From UBA2336 sp964419145 (GTDB lineage: Bacteria > Bacteroidota > Bacteroidia > Cytophagales > Cyclobacteriaceae), in contig CAYQOM010000001.1 in the NCBI GenBank assembly GCA_964419145.1, positions 682,001 through 746,000 of the forward strand: a DNA stretch of 64,000 nucleotides, written 5' to 3'. The position numbers were made by a program, and so were the translations under genes. The notes below the pieces were generated by a model, which worked only from the letters and a program-made list of their open reading frames with translations, ran no database searches and was not told where the DNA came from. Numbering within the stretch: the first letter of the stretch is position 1; each line of letters starts with the position of its first letter. Of this stretch, positions 18,088-26,878 are shown piece after piece.

Positions 18088-20100
18088 CTACTTTTTCTTT
18101 AGGACGATCTGTTCTGCTTGTTTGGCTACTACGATGTTGAAAAATTCTCTGAGATTAGGATACTCCTCTTGGTTAAATATTCCTTTATTAATACTCAACA
18201 TACTGGTAATATTCAAGGTGTTTCCAACTACCTGAGTGTTGTAAATGAATCGTCCTACATTTCCCGGAAGAGCAACTACCTTGCTTTGAGGAATTTCATC
18301 AAATTCATAATTATCAGGTATGTTTAATTTTAGCATATATACTTTATCGTATGGACTACCAAAGTCGACAGGGTATTCTCTTTTTTCAAGCTTAAATGGA
18401 TTAGTTTCTTCAGCTAAGTGCATTATAGGAGAAAGATAAACTGTTCCAGGTGCTCCCTCAATTGCTTCAACGAGGAACTCATGATTTTCTTGGAAATTCT
18501 CTTTGATTTCCTTGGCATTTTTAAATTCAGACTTAGTAATTGAGAGCGTTTTTGCCAGAGCGAAGTTTTTCAGGTATTCCTCTTCTCCTTTTGTTAAGTA
18601 GGATGCGCGGGCCTTTCTTGCAGCATAACCATCACTAATAATTTTTAAATTACCAGTAAACTTTCCCTCAGCACTAAGCGTCAACTCGGTCGTTGCTGTT
18701 GATTTTGATTTTGGCGCATTCAGTGATATCCATCCTGGATTATCCTTGGAAATAATATACCCCCTTCCATTTAAGCAACGTTCAGGCAGCACGCCCATGG
18801 GTAATAATCTATCCGTGGCATCTAATAATATGGATTTCTCACCAAGCGTTACCAAAGCAATCACGTAGTTAAATTGAGAGGAAATGGCATAGTTTTCATG
18901 AATAAATCCATGATTTCTTGTGCTTAGAATTACCGGATTAGCATTAATTCCTATTTTTTTTAGCATGGATACCAACATCAAGTTAATGTGCGAAGAACTA
19001 CCTTTCTTTTTATCGAGAGCGGCCCTGAAATTGTCATCGGTAAGAAATTTCCTGTACGTACCATCCCATTCAATGTTAGTGAGTACAAAATTGAAAACAT
19101 CCTCAACCTTTTCTTGGGGTGTATTGGCATTTGCAGTAACCTCTTCAGCTATCTTTTTTAAAAACCCAGATCCATTGACAGCGTTACCGAAATAATCATT
19201 TTCTAGAAATGTTTTGTTTAGGTCGGCCCAGGTGCCCATTACCTGTTGAATAGGCTGGTTAGGAAATTTGGTGTAGGCAAGTTCAAAATTAATTTTTGAT
19301 ATATAGTCTAGATAAGTTGTCATAAAGGGTTCACTTCTGAATGCCGGAACGTCTTTAGCGACCCATCTGCTATTCAGTTCTTGATAGTTAATATTATTTG
19401 ATGAAAAGCTGGTTCGTGTAACATATCCGTCTGATCTTTCTTTTGAAGTTATTGAAATTGTTTTGGGAAGAGTTTTTGATTCATTGATTTGCAATGAGAT
19501 ATAACCTTGCATGAATTTTTCATAATTATAATACTCCGGAACCGCTGCCCTGTATTCACTCCAAAGAACTGGTATTGTTGCTTGAAAATCCCAGTCACGA
19601 AAATAATGAGTGAAGTCGGAGATTATTTTATATGTAACCTCAACTACTGACCCTTCCCGTATATTGGGCGCGGTAAATTTTATAAGATCGGTATTTTGAT
19701 CATACTTCTCTTCAAAGACTCCATCAGATTTGATTTTTGTTTCTGAAATTTTCCCATTATCAAGATTATAGGTTACAACTTTTAAGCCGGACAATCTTTC
19801 TTTTGAGGAGCCGCTATGGTATATTGGAACTTCAAAATTCGCATGTTCATAACCATCTTTAGTAAAAATTTTTATTCGAGTTAGTCGGTCAAAATGTAAT
19901 TGAAATCCATTGGTTTGATTGTATTCAATTGATGAACTGCCATAATCAGCCAGAACAATTGCCGCGGCAGAAGTATCTTGATTATAAGTGCTCATTTTTA
20001 CTTCTTCTAATGAGACATCACCAAATTTGATGGGTGCTTTTTGACAAAACGCAAAGAGAACACAGTTGCAGAATGCAACTGCTAAAACAAACTTTTTCAT
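18088..20100 (-). CDS. DUF3857 transglutaminase-like protein lacking catalytic residues
   Basis: A 670-residue exported protein: signal peptide at residues 1-19 (ending FAFCQ), DUF3857 domain about 50-230, transglutaminase-like core about 280-450, and a C-terminal beta domain. At the position of the catalytic Cys the sequence reads KKGSSSHINLML, at the His position it reads SQFNYVIAL, and only the Asp remains (LLDATD). It is therefore probably a non-enzymatic relative, perhaps a binding or scaffold protein. The ATG start is well placed. It is the first gene of a two-gene unit with the adjacent DUF3857 protein, and is AT-rich compared with the window average by eye. Confidence 0.85.
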   Translation of the reverse strand: MKKFVLAVAFCNCVLFAFCQKAPIKFGDVSLEEVKMSTYNQDTSAAAIVLADYGSSSIEYNQTNGFQLHFDRLTRIKIFTKDGYEHANFEVPIYHSGSSKERLSGLKVVTYNLDNGKISETKIKSDGVFEEKYDQNTDLIKFTAPNIREGSVVEVTYKIISDFTHYFRDWDFQATIPVLWSEYRAAVPEYYNYEKFMQGYISLQINESKTLPKTISITSKERSDGYVTRTSFSSNNINYQELNSRWVAKDVPAFRSEPFMTTYLDYISKINFELAYTKFPNQPIQQVMGTWADLNKTFLENDYFGNAVNGSGFLKKIAEEVTANANTPQEKVEDVFNFVLTNIEWDGTYRKFLTDDNFRAALDKKKGSSSHINLMLVSMLKKIGINANPVILSTRNHGFIHENYAISSQFNYVIALVTLGEKSILLDATDRLLPMGVLPERCLNGRGYIISKDNPGWISLNAPKSKSTATTELTLSAEGKFTGNLKIISDGYAARKARASYLTKGEEEYLKNFALAKTLSITKSEFKNAKEIKENFQENHEFLVEAIEGAPGTVYLSPIMHLAEETNPFKLEKREYPVDFGSPYDKVYMLKLNIPDNYEFDEIPQSKVVALPGNVGRFIYNTQVVGNTLNITSMLSINKGIFNQEEYPNLREFFNIVVAKQAEQIVLKKK

Positions 20101-20207
20101 TGGGACAGTAGGTTTAAGTTTATGCTTTAAATTTCAACAAAAAAACTTAAAAATGGAATCCCTACAAACCCCATGTGACTTTTCCTGTATTTTTAGCGAA
20201 ATAATTT

Positions 20208-21590
20208 TTGCTGGTGGCTAAGTCAAAAACTCTTTTTTTCTGTCAGAATTGCGGGCATGAATCGCCCAAATGGATGGGGAAGTGCCCTTCATGCAACCAA
20301 TGGAATACATTTGCTGAGGAGGTTGTAAAAAAAGAATCGGCAAATCGGCCGGGTTGGCACCAGGATGACGAGAAACGCAGAGCCAACAAACCGCGCACCA
20401 TACAGGAAATCGAGTCGGGTAAAGAAATCCGTATTGCTACGTCCGATCAAGAACTAAACCGTGTATTAGGAGGAGGCATAGTGCCGGGTTCATTAATTCT
20501 TATTGGCGGTGAACCAGGTATTGGCAAGTCAACCTTAATGTTGCAGTTGGCGCTGTCCTTAAAGCACTTAAAAGTGTTGTATGTATCGGGTGAAGAAAGT
20601 GAGCAGCAAATCAAAATGCGGGCCGATCGGTTGTCTGCATTAAAGAACGATGCCTGCTATATTTTCACGGAGACAAACACACAAAACATTTTTCAAGGCA
20701 TTAAGCAACTTCAACCTGAGTTGGTGATCATCGACTCCATTCAAACCCTTTTTTCAGATGTACTTGACTCAACTGCAGGTAGCATCGGACAGGTACGGCA
20801 ATGTGCTGGTGAGCTCATGAAGTTTGCGAAAGAAACAGACACACCTGTTTTTCTGGTTGGCCACATCACCAAAGACGGCATGTTGGCCGGACCGAAAGTG
20901 CTGGAACATATGGTGGATACCGTGCTTCAGTTTGAAGGTGATCGTCATCTGGCCTATCGCATTTTACGTACAACCAAAAACCGGTTTGGCTCCACATCTG
21001 AAATTGGCATTTACGAAATGCTGGGCAACGGCTTACGCGAAGTTTCCAATCCCTCAGAGATTTTAATCTCGCAAAAGGACGGCCCATTGAGCGGTGCAAC
21101 CATTGGCGCTACCATTGAAGGCAATCGCCCCTTATTGATCGAGATTCAATCGCTGGTCAGTCCCGCTTCATATGGGACGCCTCAGCGAACACCAACTGGG
21201 TTTGATCAAAAGCGATTAAACATGTTGCTGGCTGTGCTGGAAAAGCGATGCGGATTTAAAATGGGTGTACACGATGTATTTGTGAACATGGCAGGAGGCA
21301 TTCGTGTGGAAGACCCAGCCATTGACTTGGCCGTGTGCGTTTCGGTTATTTCTTCGTTGGAGGAACTACCGGTTTCAGAAAAAATCTGTTTTGCCGCAGA
21401 GGTTGGTTTAGGAGGTGAACTTCGTGCGGTGAACCGGATCGATCAACGCATTTCAGAAGCGGAGAAACTTGGGTTTACCGAAATTTACATTTCCCGGTTT
21501 GGCCAGAAGTCGGTTGATTTGAAGAAGGCAAAAATTGCAGTGAAGTCTTTTGGAAAGTTAACAGAGGTTTTTCAGGATCTGTTTGGTTAA
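20208..21590 (+). CDS. radA: DNA repair protein RadA
   Basis: RadA (Sms), 460 residues, full length. It is a RecA-like ATPase that promotes branch migration during recombination. An N-terminal C4 zinc finger is visible (CQNCGHESPKWMGKCPSC), then Walker A GGEPGIGKST near residue 100, the RadA-specific KNRFG motif in TTKNRFGST, and a C-terminal Lon-like domain without protease residues. The start is either TTG 20208 or GTG 20214; there is no ATG nearby, and GTG followed by AKSKTLFFC gives the more usual N-terminus. It diverges from the DUF3857 genes, and a UPF0316 gene follows after 39 bases. Confidence 0.95.
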   Translation: MLVAKSKTLFFCQNCGHESPKWMGKCPSCNQWNTFAEEVVKKESANRPGWHQDDEKRRANKPRTIQEIESGKEIRIATSDQELNRVLGGGIVPGSLILIGGEPGIGKSTLMLQLALSLKHLKVLYVSGEESEQQIKMRADRLSALKNDACYIFTETNTQNIFQGIKQLQPELVIIDSIQTLFSDVLDSTAGSIGQVRQCAGELMKFAKETDTPVFLVGHITKDGMLAGPKVLEHMVDTVLQFEGDRHLAYRILRTTKNRFGSTSEIGIYEMLGNGLREVSNPSEILISQKDGPLSGATIGATIEGNRPLLIEIQSLVSPASYGTPQRTPTGFDQKRLNMLLAVLEKRCGFKMGVHDVFVNMAGGIRVEDPAIDLAVCVSVISSLEELPVSEKICFAAEVGLGGELRAVNRIDQRISEAEKLGFTEIYISRFGQKSVDLKKAKIAVKSFGKLTEVFQDLFG

Positions 21591-21629
21591 TACACGCGCG
21601 GAGGACCATCTTTACACACAATTTATTTT

Positions 21630-22238
21630 ATGGAAACATTCTTTACCGAAACACTGGGCCTGCCTGAGAATTTGTTTGCGTACGTTATTCTTCCGTTGCT
21701 CATCTTTTTGGCTCGGATCATGGATGTTTCCATCAACACCATCCGGATTATTTATGTATTAGGAGGAAGAAGAGTCACAGCAACACTACTTGGATTTTTT
21801 GAATCGTTTATCTGGCTGATGGCCATACGGCAGATCTTCGAGCACCTGGATAACTGGGTGTGCTACGTTGCTTACCCGGGCGGGTTTGCTATGGGTATTT
21901 TGGTTGGGATGATGATTGAAGAACGCATTGCCTACGGCAAGGTGATTGTGCGGATCATCACGCGCAAAGATGTAAGTGAGTTGATTACATTTTTGAACGG
22001 TCAACAGTTCCGGTATACACGAGTCGATTCGGAAGGCTTTGATGGTCCCGAGAGCCTGGTGTTTACCGTATTGCCTCGCGAGGACCTGGAGGAGTTGCTC
22101 ACCAAAATGAAAAGCATATTGCCCACGGCATTTTATACCGTAGAAAAAGTTAACCGTGCAGCCGAAAGTGGTGCAGTGGTACAGGAAAGCACGCGATGGA
22201 GTATTGCCAGTTGGCTGAAGGATAGGAGAAGGGTTTAG
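21630..22238 (+). CDS. UPF0316 membrane protein (DUF5698-DUF2179)
   Basis: A 202-residue protein with three membrane helices in residues 15-105 (ILPLLIFLARIMDVSINTIRI begins the DUF5698 part) and a cytoplasmic DUF2179-type domain in the second half (VIVRIITRKDVSELITFL, FTVLPREDLEELL). The family is widespread in Firmicutes and Bacteroidota, and its function is not established; the soluble domain resembles those on YitT-type proteins. It may be co-transcribed with radA. Its TAG stop overlaps the opposing deaminase stop within TTAG at 22235-22238. Confidence 0.85.
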   Translation: METFFTETLGLPENLFAYVILPLLIFLARIMDVSINTIRIIYVLGGRRVTATLLGFFESFIWLMAIRQIFEHLDNWVCYVAYPGGFAMGILVGMMIEERIAYGKVIVRIITRKDVSELITFLNGQQFRYTRVDSEGFDGPESLVFTVLPREDLEELLTKMKSILPTAFYTVEKVNRAAESGAVVQESTRWSIASWLKDRRRV

Positions 22239-23104
22239 TTGTTGCCCTGAAGGCCACCTGTGTGTAAAAAAAGAACAGTGGATCCCTTTTTGAAATTTCC
22301 TGATGCAATTAAACTACGCAATCCATAAAACGCTTTAGCCGTGTAAATTTTGTCGAGCGGAAGATTTTGGTGCATACCCGTAAAAGCAATGAACTGATTT
22401 AATTCCATGGTGGTTTTACCGTAACCGCCAAAATGAAAGTCTTCGTTGATGCTCCAATTTGAAAAGTCAGTTCCAATCAAATTTTCAACATCAGCCTTCA
22501 AAAACCCTCCACCCTTAAGTATCGAAAACCCAAGTATCGTTTTGTTAGCGGGCATGCCCTTCACCAACCCCGCCAACGTCCCGCCTGTTCCTACGGCACA
22601 ACACAAGTAATCAAACCCATCTCCCAGTGTTTGTGCGAATTCCTCAACTCCTTGCACAGCCAATGCATTGGTGCCCCCTTCAGGAATTAAGTAAAAGTCA
22701 CCAAACTCATCGTGGAGTTTTTTAATAAACTCCGGGCTTGTTTTCTGCTTGTACGCTTCACGCGATATATACTTCAGTTTCATTCCACGACTTTTTGCAA
22801 AGCTTAATGTTGGATTAAGCGGAAGCATTTCTTCACCACGAATGATACCAATGCTTTCAAAGCCCAACTCATGTGCTGCAGCAGCGGTAGAAAAAATGTG
22901 GTTCGAATAGGCGCCACCAAAGGTGAGCAATGTTTTATGCCCCAGCTTTTTTGCTTCCTCCAGATTATACTTCAGCTTCCACCACTTGTTTCCCGAAACG
23001 TAGGGATGATTGAGGTCCTCTCGCTTAACCAAAACACGCACACCTGCTTTGTCAAATATTGGATCATAGATTTCCTGTATCGGGGTTTGCGTATAGCTAA
23101 GCAT
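22235..23104 (-). CDS. PLP-dependent ACC deaminase / D-cysteine desulfhydrase family protein
   Basis: A 289-residue fold-type II PLP enzyme. The PLP Lys is in SGNKWWKLKYNL near residue 40, the substrate and cofactor loop in GGAYSNHIFSTAAAA, and the phosphate-binding Gly loop in CAVGTGGTLAG. In this family 1-aminocyclopropane-1-carboxylate deaminase and D-cysteine desulfhydrase activities differ by a few active-site residues that I cannot assign confidently, so no gene symbol is given. D-cysteine desulfhydrase-like activity is more common in free-living Bacteroidota. It overlaps the UPF0316 gene tail-to-tail and diverges from the radical SAM gene. Confidence 0.85.
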   Translation of the reverse strand: MLSYTQTPIQEIYDPIFDKAGVRVLVKREDLNHPYVSGNKWWKLKYNLEEAKKLGHKTLLTFGGAYSNHIFSTAAAAHELGFESIGIIRGEEMLPLNPTLSFAKSRGMKLKYISREAYKQKTSPEFIKKLHDEFGDFYLIPEGGTNALAVQGVEEFAQTLGDGFDYLCCAVGTGGTLAGLVKGMPANKTILGFSILKGGGFLKADVENLIGTDFSNWSINEDFHFGGYGKTTMELNQFIAFTGMHQNLPLDKIYTAKAFYGLRSLIASGNFKKGSTVLFLHTGGLQGNN

Positions 23105-23209
23105 TATCTTACGAGTTGTAAGCTGTGGTTTTTCTGACAGCTTCTGTCGTGCAAGTTAAAAATGTTTTTAAAGCATTTGTGGCAGTCCTACCTTGAGGAA
23201 TTGTTTTCT

Positions 23210-24259
23210 ATGGATGAATATATAAAAGGGCGGGGATCACAGCTAAAAACACAAAATCGGTTTTTAAAGGCCAGCTATGTTACCGAACATGTTGAAGGAC
23301 TTGATGAACCGTTAATGAAAGCCCCAACCACACAAATTTTTTACGAGCAGGCTAAGAAAATTGTAAACAAAGTAACCAGTCCTGATCTAGGTATGATGTA
23401 TTCCCTTAACCCATACCAGGGTTGTGAACACGGATGCATCTATTGTTATGCGCGCAACACACACGAATACTACGGCTTCAGTGCTGGTCTCGATTTTGAA
23501 AGTAAAATCATGGTGAAGAAAAATGCTGCACAATTGTTGGAGAAGTTTATACTTCATCCGGATTGGCAACCTGTTCCTATTGCTGTTTCCGGAAATACGG
23601 ATTGTTATCAGCCATTGGAGGGAAAATTTGAAATCACCAGAGGACTACTGAAGATTTTTGCTCAGTATCGACATCCGTTAGGTATGATTACCAAAAACAG
23701 TTTGATTTTACGTGATCTTGACTTGCTCACGGATCTTGCGCAGGATAACCTTGTTCATGTGTACATATCCCTGACAACATTAGACGAAGATTTAAGGAGG
23801 ATGATGGAGCCACGTACAGCAAGTGCAACCAAACGACTTAAAACCATAGAAGCATTGGCGAATGCCGGAGTACCCGTTGGGGTAATGACGGCTCCGATAA
23901 TTCCGGGATTGAATCATCATGAAATTCCCGCGTTGCTTAAAGCTGCTGCCGATCATGGTGCGCAGGCCGCAGGGATGACCATCGTTCGGCTTAACGGATC
24001 CATTGGGCAACTTTTTGAAGACTGGTTGCGAAAAAATTTTCCAGATCGTTTTGATAAGGTGTGGAATCAAATTTCCGCCATGCATGGCGGTCAGGTTAAT
24101 GATTCACAATTCGGCAGAAGAATGACAGGTGAAGGAAATTTTGCCGAAACGATTCATCAATTGTTCAAAGCATCAAAAAAGAAACACCTCGCAGGAAGAC
24201 ACATGCTACCTTATGATCTTTCAAAATTCAGAAGAGGCGGAAACCTGAGTTTGTTTTGA
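23210..24259 (+). CDS. PA0069 family radical SAM protein
   Basis: A 349-residue radical SAM enzyme. The cluster-binding Cys triad is in CEHGCIYCYAR near residue 76, preceded by the family signature SLNPYQGCEHG. Other PA0069-type features are RGRGSQLKTQNRF at the start, GNTDCYQPLEG, and the Arg-rich ending of the barrel. The chosen start is ATG 23210, since a further 16 residues from ATG 23162 are not family-like. The reaction is unknown; relatives include SplB-like proteins, but no evidence for spore or DNA lyase activity is visible. It is convergent with the restriction-modification cassette. Confidence 0.88.
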   Translation: MDEYIKGRGSQLKTQNRFLKASYVTEHVEGLDEPLMKAPTTQIFYEQAKKIVNKVTSPDLGMMYSLNPYQGCEHGCIYCYARNTHEYYGFSAGLDFESKIMVKKNAAQLLEKFILHPDWQPVPIAVSGNTDCYQPLEGKFEITRGLLKIFAQYRHPLGMITKNSLILRDLDLLTDLAQDNLVHVYISLTTLDEDLRRMMEPRTASATKRLKTIEALANAGVPVGVMTAPIIPGLNHHEIPALLKAAADHGAQAAGMTIVRLNGSIGQLFEDWLRKNFPDRFDKVWNQISAMHGGQVNDSQFGRRMTGEGNFAETIHQLFKASKKKHLAGRHMLPYDLSKFRRGGNLSLF

Positions 24260-24263
24260 AAAT

Positions 24264-24971
24264 CTAACCCGCCTTTTTTCTTAGATACTTCATCTTTGGT
24301 TCACTAAACTCCAAGAGCGACAGATCCGAGTTCTTTTGACTGTGATTGTTATAGGTAGGCCATGATGGATTATAGTTCTCAGCTTGATTTCCAAATGCTG
24401 TCCATCTTCTTCGTGTTCCTCTTGCAAAAAGTTCCAAATAAGGACCAGGGCTACAATTTTCGATTATCTCATATAAGGCATCAGGCTTCCTAGAATGTTC
24501 TTGCTTTTGAGTTTTTATAATATTCACTTGTGTGCGTCCAGGCTTTAAAGTTCGTAATCTCCCCCTAGTACCAAAAAGAACGATTTCTGTGGTATTTCTA
24601 AAGTAAAATCCTACACCTCGTCCGTCAGGCCCTCCATCTTTTCTAATTTTGTGCCAAATAATATTTGTTTTGTATTTGAATCCCCAAGCTTTCATAACCT
24701 CAAGTCCCTCTTGTAACAGAGCATTTGGAACCCATAGATACAGATGAGAATTTTCAGCAGCAGCAAGGGATACTGGGATTTCTTTTATCTCCTCAAGTGA
24801 GAGTGTATCATATCGATTTAGTCTTTTATGTTCTGGGGCCATCTTTCCTGTTCTATTACTGAATCTCCATGGCGGATCAGCTAAGATTGCCCCAAACCCC
24901 TTACTAGGAATGGAATCCAAAAATTCTTGGGCTACATTTGAACTGGGTTTAACAATTTTCATCATATACAT
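24264..24971 (-). CDS. MT-A70 family adenine-N6 DNA methyltransferase (RM cassette)
   Basis: A 235-residue methyltransferase of the MT-A70 clan. The catalytic motif appears as ILADPPWRF near residue 35, and the C-terminal cofactor motif as YLELFARGTRRRWTAFGNQ near residue 190. The DPPW motif predicts N6-adenine methylation. The ATG at 24971 overlaps the end of the upstream BglII-like nuclease gene by 23 bases; further ATGs at 24965 and 24962 are possible. Placement directly after a restriction endonuclease gene makes it the protective methylase of a type II system. The region is AT-rich compared with lysA and the radical SAM gene on either side, suggesting acquisition by transfer. Confidence 0.88.
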   Translation of the reverse strand: MYMMKIVKPSSNVAQEFLDSIPSKGFGAILADPPWRFSNRTGKMAPEHKRLNRYDTLSLEEIKEIPVSLAAAENSHLYLWVPNALLQEGLEVMKAWGFKYKTNIIWHKIRKDGGPDGRGVGFYFRNTTEIVLFGTRGRLRTLKPGRTQVNIIKTQKQEHSRKPDALYEIIENCSPGPYLELFARGTRRRWTAFGNQAENYNPSWPTYNNHSQKNSDLSLLEFSEPKMKYLRKKAG

Positions 24972-25539
24972 TTCTGGTTATTCCAAATACAAGTATAGGG
25001 CATCCTGATCCACCTCCACCCTGTATTCTTGGTAGTAATTTTGACATATGTGTGGTAGAAGCTCCGTAGGAGGACCCTCTTCCAAGCTGATTAAAAATAT
25101 CTTGTAAGTGATCTGATCTTGTAATAATGACACCCACACTTATAGCCCGAAGATCAAATAGTAGCCTAAAATTATTTAGATCACGATCAAAGAAAGGATC
25201 TTTATTGTTCCATTCAATTTCTAAAGCAATTTTATTCTTGTAACAGTCAACTTTATGTGTAGGAGACTCAATTATTAAATCATCGACCCTAAATGAAGTT
25301 GCGAATTCCTTTTCAACCCAATCACGATCGTAAAGGAATTGATCTATTGATTCAGCCACTCTGGATTTTCTTCCACCACCTTCTGCGATCCAACTCCTAC
25401 AAAGTCGGAACTCTCTAAGTAGTGTAATAATATCGCTCCATTCTTCTGGAAAATCTTGATTAAGTATCGCACATGCATGTTTCCACTCATGTACCTCGTA
25501 TCTTTCTCTTATATCTTCGGGTAATAAATTCAAACTCAT
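24949..25539 (-). CDS. BglII/BstYI-like type II restriction endonuclease
   Basis: A 196-residue protein resembling the BglII/BstYI restriction endonuclease family. The presumed catalytic core is KVDCYKNKIALEIEWNNKD near residues 97-115: an Asp followed nine residues later by Glu-Ile-Glu, matching the D-X8-E-X-Q/E metal site of BglII-type enzymes. FDRDLNNFRLLFDLRAISVGVIITR continues the conserved core, and a Gly/Ser stretch near the end (GGGGSGCPILVFGI) also fits. Family members cleave AGATCT or RGATCY; the specificity here is not established. Gene order is nuclease first, methylase second, with overlapping ends, which usually implies tight control. It lies 33 bases downstream of lysA. Confidence 0.82.
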   Translation of the reverse strand: MSLNLLPEDIRERYEVHEWKHACAILNQDFPEEWSDIITLLREFRLCRSWIAEGGGRKSRVAESIDQFLYDRDWVEKEFATSFRVDDLIIESPTHKVDCYKNKIALEIEWNNKDPFFDRDLNNFRLLFDLRAISVGVIITRSDHLQDIFNQLGRGSSYGASTTHMSKLLPRIQGGGGSGCPILVFGITRNVYDENC

Positions 25540-25572
25540 TTGAATTTTTTATTTTATACAATATTAGCCAAT

Positions 25573-26805
25573 TCATATGTCAATTTCTGTCAGACCCTTT
25601 AAAAGATCATCAAACTTTTCCCGTTCCCGTATCAGCTTCGCCTCATTATTAATCACCAACACTTCCGCAGGCCGCAAACGCGAGTTGTAGTTGGAGGCCA
25701 TCGAAAAGCCGTAGGCTCCCGCATTTTTGATTGCCAGGATATCGCCTTCACGAACTTCGTTTAATTTTCTGTCGGCACCAATGGTGTCGGTTTCGCAAAT
25801 GTAACCCACTACAGTATACACGTTTTGTTCGCCTGTCGGGTTGGAGAGGTTCAGGATGTGGTGGTAGGCGTCATACATCATCGGGCGCAAGAGGTGATTC
25901 AGCCCGGTATTAACGCCAACAAACGTGGTGGAAGGTGTTGATTTTATCAAGGTTGTTTTGGCTAACAAATGTCCCGATTCACTTACTATGAATTTGCCGG
26001 GCTCAAACCAAAGTTCCAGTTTACGACCATACTGTTCGCAAAAGGCACGAAACGATTCGGTTAGTTTCAAACCAAGGTCAAATACATTCGTAACGCGGTC
26101 GCCTTCCTTATACGAAACTTTAAAACCGCTACCGAAATCAATAAACTTTAGGTCAGGAAAATCTTTGGCCACACTGAAAAAGATATCAGCCATTTTCAGA
26201 AATACATCGGTTTCGGTTATATCTGAACCTGTGTGGATATGCAAACCCTGAATCTGAATGTTGTATTGATTCACCACTTCCATTACCTGCTGAAGCTGGT
26301 ACACCGAAATGCCAAACTTCGAATCGCTGTGCCCGGTTGAGATTTTGATGTTCCCTCCTGCCATGATGTGCGGATTTAACCGGATGGAGCAAGGGTATGA
26401 GCTTCTGAACTGTACACCAAATTTTTTCAAAAAAGGAATGTTATCAATGTTCACCACCAAGCCCAGTTTAACGGCTTCTTCAATTTCACTGAAGTCGGCA
26501 CAATTGGGTGAAAACATAATTTCAGAGGGCTCAAATCCCGCTTTCAACGCCAGGTGTGCTTCCTGAATAGACACTACATCAGCCCCGGAACCATTTTTTT
26601 TCAGTAATCGGAGAATAGATAAGTTGGATAAGGCTTTAACGGCATATTTAATCCTGACATCCGCATCCGCGAAAGCGGTTTTCAATGTTTTAAGTTGGTG
26701 CACGATTTTATCGGCATCATACACATAAACCGGTGTACCAAACTGCTCGGTAATATCAAGTGCTTTTATGTTCTGAATAAAGTATGAACCTTCTCTGAGT
26801 TCCAT
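25573..26805 (-). CDS. lysA: diaminopimelate decarboxylase
   Basis: LysA, 410 residues. It decarboxylates meso-diaminopimelate to L-lysine, the last step of lysine synthesis. It is a fold-type III PLP enzyme: Lys57 in IKYAVKALSN should bind PLP, HIHTGSDITE lies on the barrel, GSGFKVSYKEGD holds the phosphate loop, and the C-terminal catalytic Cys is in GYICETDTIG. The ATG start lies 73 bases from a divergent hydrolase gene. In the gene's downstream direction the restriction-modification cassette follows after 33 bases on the same strand, with no visible terminator between, so read-through into the nuclease gene is possible. Confidence 0.95.
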   Translation of the reverse strand: MELREGSYFIQNIKALDITEQFGTPVYVYDADKIVHQLKTLKTAFADADVRIKYAVKALSNLSILRLLKKNGSGADVVSIQEAHLALKAGFEPSEIMFSPNCADFSEIEEAVKLGLVVNIDNIPFLKKFGVQFRSSYPCSIRLNPHIMAGGNIKISTGHSDSKFGISVYQLQQVMEVVNQYNIQIQGLHIHTGSDITETDVFLKMADIFFSVAKDFPDLKFIDFGSGFKVSYKEGDRVTNVFDLGLKLTESFRAFCEQYGRKLELWFEPGKFIVSESGHLLAKTTLIKSTPSTTFVGVNTGLNHLLRPMMYDAYHHILNLSNPTGEQNVYTVVGYICETDTIGADRKLNEVREGDILAIKNAGAYGFSMASNYNSRLRPAEVLVINNEAKLIREREKFDDLLKGLTEIDI

Positions 26806-26878
26806 GTTTCGTGGTCATTAAAACTCAAATATACTCCCCTATTCCGGTTCATGGATTTGGATTGCTTATTTTTGAGGA

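Noticed and set aside
22235..23104. Plant-growth-promoting ACC deaminase
   Set aside because: The family includes D-cysteine desulfhydrases and I cannot assign the residues that separate the two, so no specific activity is claimed.
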